NCBI RefSeq assembly: GCF_009377175.1
Contig: NZ_VJZD01000019.1
Span: forward strand, 1 to 64,000
Direction of reading: 5' to 3'
DNA from: Streptomyces adustus
Lineage (GTDB): Bacteria > Actinomycetota > Actinomycetes > Streptomycetales > Streptomycetaceae
Length of the DNA: 64,000 nucleotides
Part shown: in pieces, positions 60,708 through 64,000 of the stretch
Layout of the letters: every line of letters begins with the position of its first letter
Position numbering within the stretch: the stretch's first letter is position 1
The notes under the pieces: model-generated
Databases searched by the model: none
What the model was told of the DNA's origin: nothing
The model's input: the letters and a program-made list of their open reading frames with translations, nothing else
Program-made: the position numbers and the translations under genes

Positions 60708-60725
60708 GCCAGGGAGCACGTCAAC
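60560..60725 (+). ncRNA. Probable TnpB guide RNA (omega RNA / reRNA) region
   Basis: In IS605 elements the scaffold RNA comes from the 3' end of tnpB and the right end. Here the segment includes the hairpin TCCCTGG...CCAGGGA and ends at GTCAAC (60720-60725). The following bases, AGGCGTTCGCCACCTG from 60726, would form the guide. The 5' limit is a guess. Confidence 0.45.
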
Positions 60726-60818
60726 AGGCGTTCGCCACCTGGATCACGGTCTACTACCACGACGCCGAAGACTGACCCGGGCTGTACCCGGACGCTTTGC
60801 GCTTGATCAGCTTCCTTA

Positions 60819-61217
60819 TCAGGTCGGTCGTGGGTCGTCATCGCCAAGGGCGGGGCCTTGCCCTTCCTCGACTGGCACACCGCTGCCGTTCGCCGTCGTC
60901 GGTTGCGGTTCGGGCTTGTTGGCGTCAGCCAGCGACATCGCGAACCGGGCTGCCAGTGGCGTGGGTCCACCGAGGAACTGAAGCACGCCGCCGAGCACGG
61001 CGAGAATCATGGCTACGCCGGCGAGGTCCGAGCCCACCGCGTAGGACCATCCGACCAGTCTCGGCAGTCCGTCCAGGACAAAAGCGGAACCCATCAGAAT
61101 GAGGCCCCAACCAACCTTCCGGGGATCGCCGCGATGCGCTCCCAGCTGACCGTTCAAGGTCAACGCCCCCAGGAACACCATCAAGCATCCGCAGGCCAGC
61201 ACGATCAACTCAGTCAT
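60819..61217 (-). CDS. Small membrane protein
   Basis: A 132-residue protein with four hydrophobic segments (LIVLACGCLMVFLGALTL, VGWGLILMGSAFVLDGL, VGSDLAGVAMILAVLGGVLQFLG and a short fourth) and a polar, Pro/Asp/Gly-rich C-terminal tail of about 35 residues. The ATG at 61217 follows GGAGGGG. No family motif recognised. It lies between the IS element and the tRNA-Ser-like fragment, an area that looks like the border of a past insertion. Function unknown. Confidence 0.6.
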   Translation of the reverse strand: MTELIVLACGCLMVFLGALTLNGQLGAHRGDPRKVGWGLILMGSAFVLDGLPRLVGWSYAVGSDLAGVAMILAVLGGVLQFLGGPTPLAARFAMSLADANKPEPQPTTANGSGVPVEEGQGPALGDDDPRPT

Positions 61218-61265
61218 GGCACCCCTCCGCCGGGAGAGTACCTCGCCGGTCTCGGCGTCTCCGTG

Positions 61266-61336
61266 GGAGGCCATGAGCGGTCCCGAAAACCGTCGTGGCA
61301 GCGATGTCACCGTGGGTTCGAACCCCACCACCTCCG
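61266..61336 (+). pseudogene. Degenerate tRNA-Ser(CGA)-like fragment
   Basis: The sequence has a perfect T arm (GTGGG TTCGAAC CCCAC), a type II variable-arm hairpin (GTGGCA-GCGA-TGTCAC), an anticodon arm with CCCGAAA loop, anticodon CGA, and acceptor ends GGAGG/CCTCC plus G73. The D arm is collapsed: about 14-20 bases are missing and two acceptor pairs mismatch, so it should not fold as a working tRNA. It may be the copy of a tRNA-Ser 3' part left by an integrative element, or a decayed gene. Confidence 0.65.
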
Positions 61337-61352
61337 CTTGATGAGCAGTGAG

Positions 61353-61389
61353 AACGGCCCCTGACCAGGTGAATCGGTCAGGGGCCGTT
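61353..61389 (+). terminator. Perfect hairpin after the tRNA-Ser-like fragment
   Basis: Fourteen-bp arms AACGGCCCCTGACC and GGTCAGGGGCCGTT with a 9-nt loop, 16 bp beyond the tRNA-like 3' end, as at many Streptomyces tRNA genes. Confidence 0.75.
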
Positions 61390-61815
61390 ACCCGTGTGTG
61401 CTCTCCGTCAGCCGCTGTGGTTCCCCCCTGGTTCCCGGACGATCGGGCACGGCTGGGGCGCGGCGCCTTCTGATCCGTAAAACCGGACGCGGCGGCAGCG
61501 CGTGATCTTGTGATCGGATACATCGACGCCCTCGACGCGGTTGACGTCTTGCGCAGCCAAGCGTCGGTAGCAGTCGACCGCGAAGAAGCCGCGCCGCCTG
61601 CGGGAAGGATCTCCGTCTCGATGTTGCCGCTGGCCGTACCGAGAATTCATGGCGCGAGATGCGAACGGGTGCACAAAACCCTCCATCTAGCTCCTGAACA
61701 GCGAATTTATTACCGCATGAGCAAGGATTGACTCACCATCATGGCTACGTCGTCGCGCAGGACCGCGTCGGCAGGAGATCTGCAAGGTGGCGTCGAAGGC
61801 CCATGCCCCCGCTGT
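61390..61815. other. Intergenic stretch beyond the tRNA-like fragment
   Basis: About 425 bp. A minus-strand frame (61408-61686) has partly protein-like sequence (GFFAVDCYRRLAAQDVNRVEGVDVSDHKI) without recognised family. No integrase gene is present. Confidence 0.35.
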
Positions 61816-63084
61816 CTACCCGTCACGGTTTCCCGGCTGATCAAGTCCGGGCGGGCACGGTAGTCGGCCAGTTCGACGTGACTGGGCGTCTTCCCCGTCG
61901 CCTCGTCGGCGGGCGAGGTACCAACGTCGGCCAGTGGCAAAGGCGCGCCGTGCCGTGCGTACGGCAGCGATCTGGGTGGCAATGTGGAGTTGGTGGTGCC
62001 AGGGGCTCTGGCTGCGGTGGCGTACCGACATGGCGTGCGCGAACGCCACAGCGTCGCGGTCGATGTACTGGTCCAAGTGCTCGAACCACGCCATGCTCGT
62101 ACGCGAGGCCGCCTGCACCGGATGGAGTTCCACGCGGCGATGGCGGTCGTACTCCCGCAAGGCGTCCTCCACGGCAAGGTATTTCTGCAGGCTGTGTGCG
62201 AGAACGACCGCGTCGATGATCGCCAGTCTGGTGCCCGACCCCAGCGTGAAGTGGGTGGTGTGGGCAGCGTCGCCGACGAGCACCGTCGTGCCGTGGTACC
62301 AGGTCTCGTTGGTCACGTGCGCGAAGCGCTGCCAGTGCGCCGGCGCGCCCCGTGATCGACTGATCAAGCGGTGGCCGTCGAGTGCGCGCTTGAAGGTGTC
62401 CTCCAGCAGTCGCACTCCCTGGTCGCGGCCGAGCACGTCGAGTCCCAGACTGTGCCAGGTCTGCGGTGAGCATTCGACGATGCAGGTGCTGATTCCCGCG
62501 ATCGAGGGGTAGGCGTGAAACCAGATCCATCCGGCGGACGTCTGCTCGAAGCTGAACACGAAGCTGCGGAACGCCTGGTCCGTGCCGAGCCAGATGTAGG
62601 GATTGAGGCCGACGTCAATGCGAGTCCCGAACGCTGCGCTCTGTCCCCTGATCCCGCTGTTCGCACCGTCGGCGGCAACGAGAAGGTCCGCTTCTGGAAG
62701 CGTCGAGTGATCTGCAACGCGATGACCATACTGGACGTCGACGCCGAGCTGCGAGGCACGCCGGGTCAGGACGTCGAGCAGTGCAGATCGGCTGATGCTG
62801 TATCCGTAACCCCCGAAGTGCGCCGTCTGCTCGCCGCCCGAGCCGTGCACACGTACCTCCTGGTCCTGCCACAGCACGGACCTGGCGGTGACCTCCCGCG
62901 CGCTTTCCGGATCGTTGCGATAGAGGACGTCCAACAGGTCGTCCCAGTACACGACACCCCAGCCGTAGGTGGCCGCGGGCGGGTCACGGTCGTACACCGT
63001 GATCTCGTGCCCGGCATCGCGCAACTTGGCCGAGATGGCAAAGTACAGCCCCGCAGGCCCTGCACCGACGCACACGATCCTCAC
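61816..63084 (-). CDS. FAD-dependent aromatic monooxygenase
   Basis: A 422-residue flavoprotein hydroxylase. RIVCVGAGPAGLYFAI is the GxGxxG FAD fold, YGWGVVYWDDLLD follows where salicylyl-CoA 5-hydroxylase and VioD-type tryptophan hydroxylases have their F/YGWGVV motif, DLLVAADGANSGIR is the DG motif, and VLVGDAAHTTHFTLGSGTRLAIIDAVVLAHSL the GD motif. The C-terminal ~40 residues are Arg-rich and probably disordered. GTG start at 63084. Such enzymes hydroxylate aromatic or indolic substrates using NAD(P)H and O2. No CoA ligase or partner gene lies adjacent. Confidence 0.9.
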   Translation of the reverse strand: MRIVCVGAGPAGLYFAISAKLRDAGHEITVYDRDPPAATYGWGVVYWDDLLDVLYRNDPESAREVTARSVLWQDQEVRVHGSGGEQTAHFGGYGYSISRSALLDVLTRRASQLGVDVQYGHRVADHSTLPEADLLVAADGANSGIRGQSAAFGTRIDVGLNPYIWLGTDQAFRSFVFSFEQTSAGWIWFHAYPSIAGISTCIVECSPQTWHSLGLDVLGRDQGVRLLEDTFKRALDGHRLISRSRGAPAHWQRFAHVTNETWYHGTTVLVGDAAHTTHFTLGSGTRLAIIDAVVLAHSLQKYLAVEDALREYDRHRRVELHPVQAASRTSMAWFEHLDQYIDRDAVAFAHAMSVRHRSQSPWHHQLHIATQIAAVRTARRAFATGRRWYLARRRGDGEDAQSRRTGRLPCPPGLDQPGNRDG

Positions 63085-63224
63085 CGCTACCCACCGCCCC
63101 GACTATCAGTCGTATCGGAGGCCTGTCGCTTCAGACGGGTCCGGATGCCCGAGGTGTCTGGGCATCCGGATTCGGCACTCACGAAACTGCCGAACGTTGA
63201 TCGCGAGCTCGCTGCGCTGGAGCG

Positions 63225-63485
63225 TCAGTAGCCGTACCCGCCACCGCCGTGGTCACCACCGCCGTACCCGCCACCGCCGCGGTCTCCCCAGCCCCAGCCC
63301 CGGCCGCCACCGTAGAAGCAGCGATCTCCCAGGCCCTTGCTGTCGTGGGAGGGAGCCGAAGCGACATGGGACGACTAGGGGAAAGCGGCCGCGCTGGCAG
63401 CGCCGGCGCCGGCCGCGATGGCAAAGATGGGTGCCGTGCAGATCACAGCGGCCATCCGCCGCATCCTGCTCGTATTTGCGCGCAC
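63225..63485 (-). pseudogene. Secreted glycine-rich protein interrupted by TAG after the signal peptide
   Basis: From GTG 63485 (AAGGGGGA 4 bp upstream) the frame encodes a signal peptide, RMRRMAAVICTAPIFAIAAG then AASAAAFP, and then meets TAG at 63377-63375. The same frame continues without any other stop: SSHVASAPSHDSKGLGDRCFYGGG, then GWGWGDRGGGGYGGG-type Gly/Tyr/Trp/Asp repeats to TGA at 63227-63225. Apart from the TAG the 86 codons form a coherent small exported Gly-rich protein. It is a nonsense allele, a sequencing error, or a case for readthrough. Confidence 0.72.
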
Positions 63486-63671
63486 GATGTCCCCCTTCCG
63501 GGGGTCGCAACAGGGATCTCGGGCGCTCAGGGGGAACGCCCGTAGGCGCCAGATCCTGCATGCGGGTCTGACGCGTGGTGATCCACCCGCCGGACCTGCT
63601 GAACCACGTCCCAGCATTTTCCAAGCAGGCTTGCGGATCTTACTATTGAGTACAAGATGGAGCATACAGTA

Positions 63672-63688
63672 CGAAACGCACCGTTTCG
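63672..63688. promoter_or_regulatory. Inverted repeat upstream of TetR gene
   Basis: CGAAACG-CAC-CGTTTCG, perfect 7-bp arms, 67 bp before the TetR start and within the AT-richer divergent promoter region. Candidate TetR operator. Confidence 0.5.
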
Positions 63689-63754
63689 CCAATATGGGGC
63701 CACTTTCAGGGCAAAATCAACGAGGGTGCCAGTGGCTCACAAGGGAGACATGCG

Positions 63755-64000
63755 GTGGACACTCCAAGGCGGCAGGACGGCCGCCGGAGCGCTTTGGCTC
63801 CTGAGTACGCCGCCCAGCCCGACCACATCGCGCCTGACTCGCGTCGACGTCGCCGGGAATCTCACGAAGCCGTGCTCCGAGCCACGAAAGATCTCCTCGG
63901 CGAGGTCGGATACCAGCGGCTGACCTTCGAAGGCATCGCCCGGCGGGCTGGAGTCAGCAAGGCCACCATCTATCGGTGGTGGCCGAACAAGGCCGCACTC
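63755..64000 (+). CDS. TetR-family transcriptional regulator, 5' part
   Basis: The first 82 codons are present; the rest lies beyond the right edge. After a polar N-terminal extension of about 35 residues comes the TetR DNA-binding domain: RESHEAVLRATKDLLGEVGYQRLTFEGIARRAGVSKATIYRWWPNKAAL, a textbook helix-turn-helix. GTG 63755 has AAGGGAG 7 bp upstream; an ATG at 63750 is in another frame. Divergent from the glycine-rich secreted pseudogene with an inverted repeat between them. Confidence 0.9.
   Translation, partial: MDTPRRQDGRRSALAPEYAAQPDHIAPDSRRRRRESHEAVLRATKDLLGEVGYQRLTFEGIARRAGVSKATIYRWWPNKAAL

Larger units (their letters stand above)
59097..60725. mobile_element. IS200/IS605-type element with divergent tnpA and tnpB
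   Basis: Divergent Y1 transposase and TnpB genes separated by 18 bp, as in IS605-family members. The tnpB end is followed by a hairpin (TCCCTGG...CCAGGGA, about 60694-60715) and GCACGTCAAC, fitting the right end of such elements. The left end cannot be placed because tnpA is truncated there. IS605 elements have no terminal inverted repeats or target duplications, so borders are approximate. Confidence 0.75.

Overview
The window is a high-GC actinobacterial chromosome segment, almost certainly Streptomyces. The signs are GC-rich third codon positions, frequent GTG starts, GGAGG-type ribosome binding sites, regulators divergent from their targets, mycothiol-type enzymes, BTAD/SARP, ECF41, MmyB-type and CGNR regulators, and GC-rich hairpins without a T tract in terminator positions. 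It reads as an accessory, chromosome-arm-like region: many small catabolic or regulatory cassettes, several broken genes and one IS200/IS605 element. No rRNA, complete tRNA, CRISPR array or large biosynthetic cluster is visible.

Layout. 0-8 kb: a partial secreted protein, an MFS exporter divergent from a CGNR zinc-finger regulator with a clear inverted-repeat operator between them, a methyltransferase, two uncharacterised proteins, a DrrAB-like ABC exporter with a downstream MerR regulator, and a cN-I-type 5'-nucleotidase. 8-14 kb: a small hypothetical, an Lrp/AsnC remnant, an NCS2 nucleobase permease, a threonine dehydratase divergent from a TetR regulator, a DUF2785 protein and a fused-remnant stretch. 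14-20 kb: a large secreted GH31 glycosidase, an HxlR regulator divergent from a quinone-oxidoreductase-like MDR enzyme, and a small secreted protein. 20.7-27.2 kb: two tandem collagen-like membrane proteins, then a CHAT-TPR protease operon with two small partners. 27.4-31.7 kb: an orphan Imm1-like immunity protein with a YCII protein, a Tat-exported GH55-like beta-helix protein with LacI-type palindromes upstream, and a cupin.

31.9-38.7 kb is an ECF41 sigma-factor island. It holds one complete ECF41 sigma gene, a second sigma gene lacking region 2, two paralogous AhpD/carboxymuconolactone-decarboxylase genes, a flavoprotein and a cupin. Four copies of the same promoter (TGTCACA-N16-GGTC) lie in front of the truncated sigma gene, both AhpD genes and the flavoprotein gene, so the regulon can be read directly from the DNA. 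Remnants of an enoyl-CoA hydratase and an SDR/NmrA oxidoreductase lie among them.

38.9-41.3 kb holds the most unusual gene: one polypeptide joining a macro domain, a uracil-DNA-glycosylase-like domain and an arginine-type ADP-ribosyltransferase domain. It could be an ADP-ribosylation-based DNA repair or conflict protein. 41.5-57.4 kb: an MmyB-type regulator divergent from an SDR, a SpoIIE/PP2C phosphatase, two alpha/beta hydrolases, a mycothiol-type maleylpyruvate isomerase homologue, a DAO oxidoreductase, a BTAD regulator, a complete ferredoxin / ferredoxin reductase / P450 operon, and a zinc alcohol dehydrogenase with a SnoaL partner. 58-64 kb: an AraC regulator frameshifted by a 13-bp tandem duplication, an IS605-type element with truncated TnpA and intact TnpB, a small membrane protein, a degenerate tRNA-Ser(CGA)-like fragment, an FAD monooxygenase, a glycine-rich secreted protein interrupted by TAG just after its signal peptide, and the start of a TetR regulator at the right edge.
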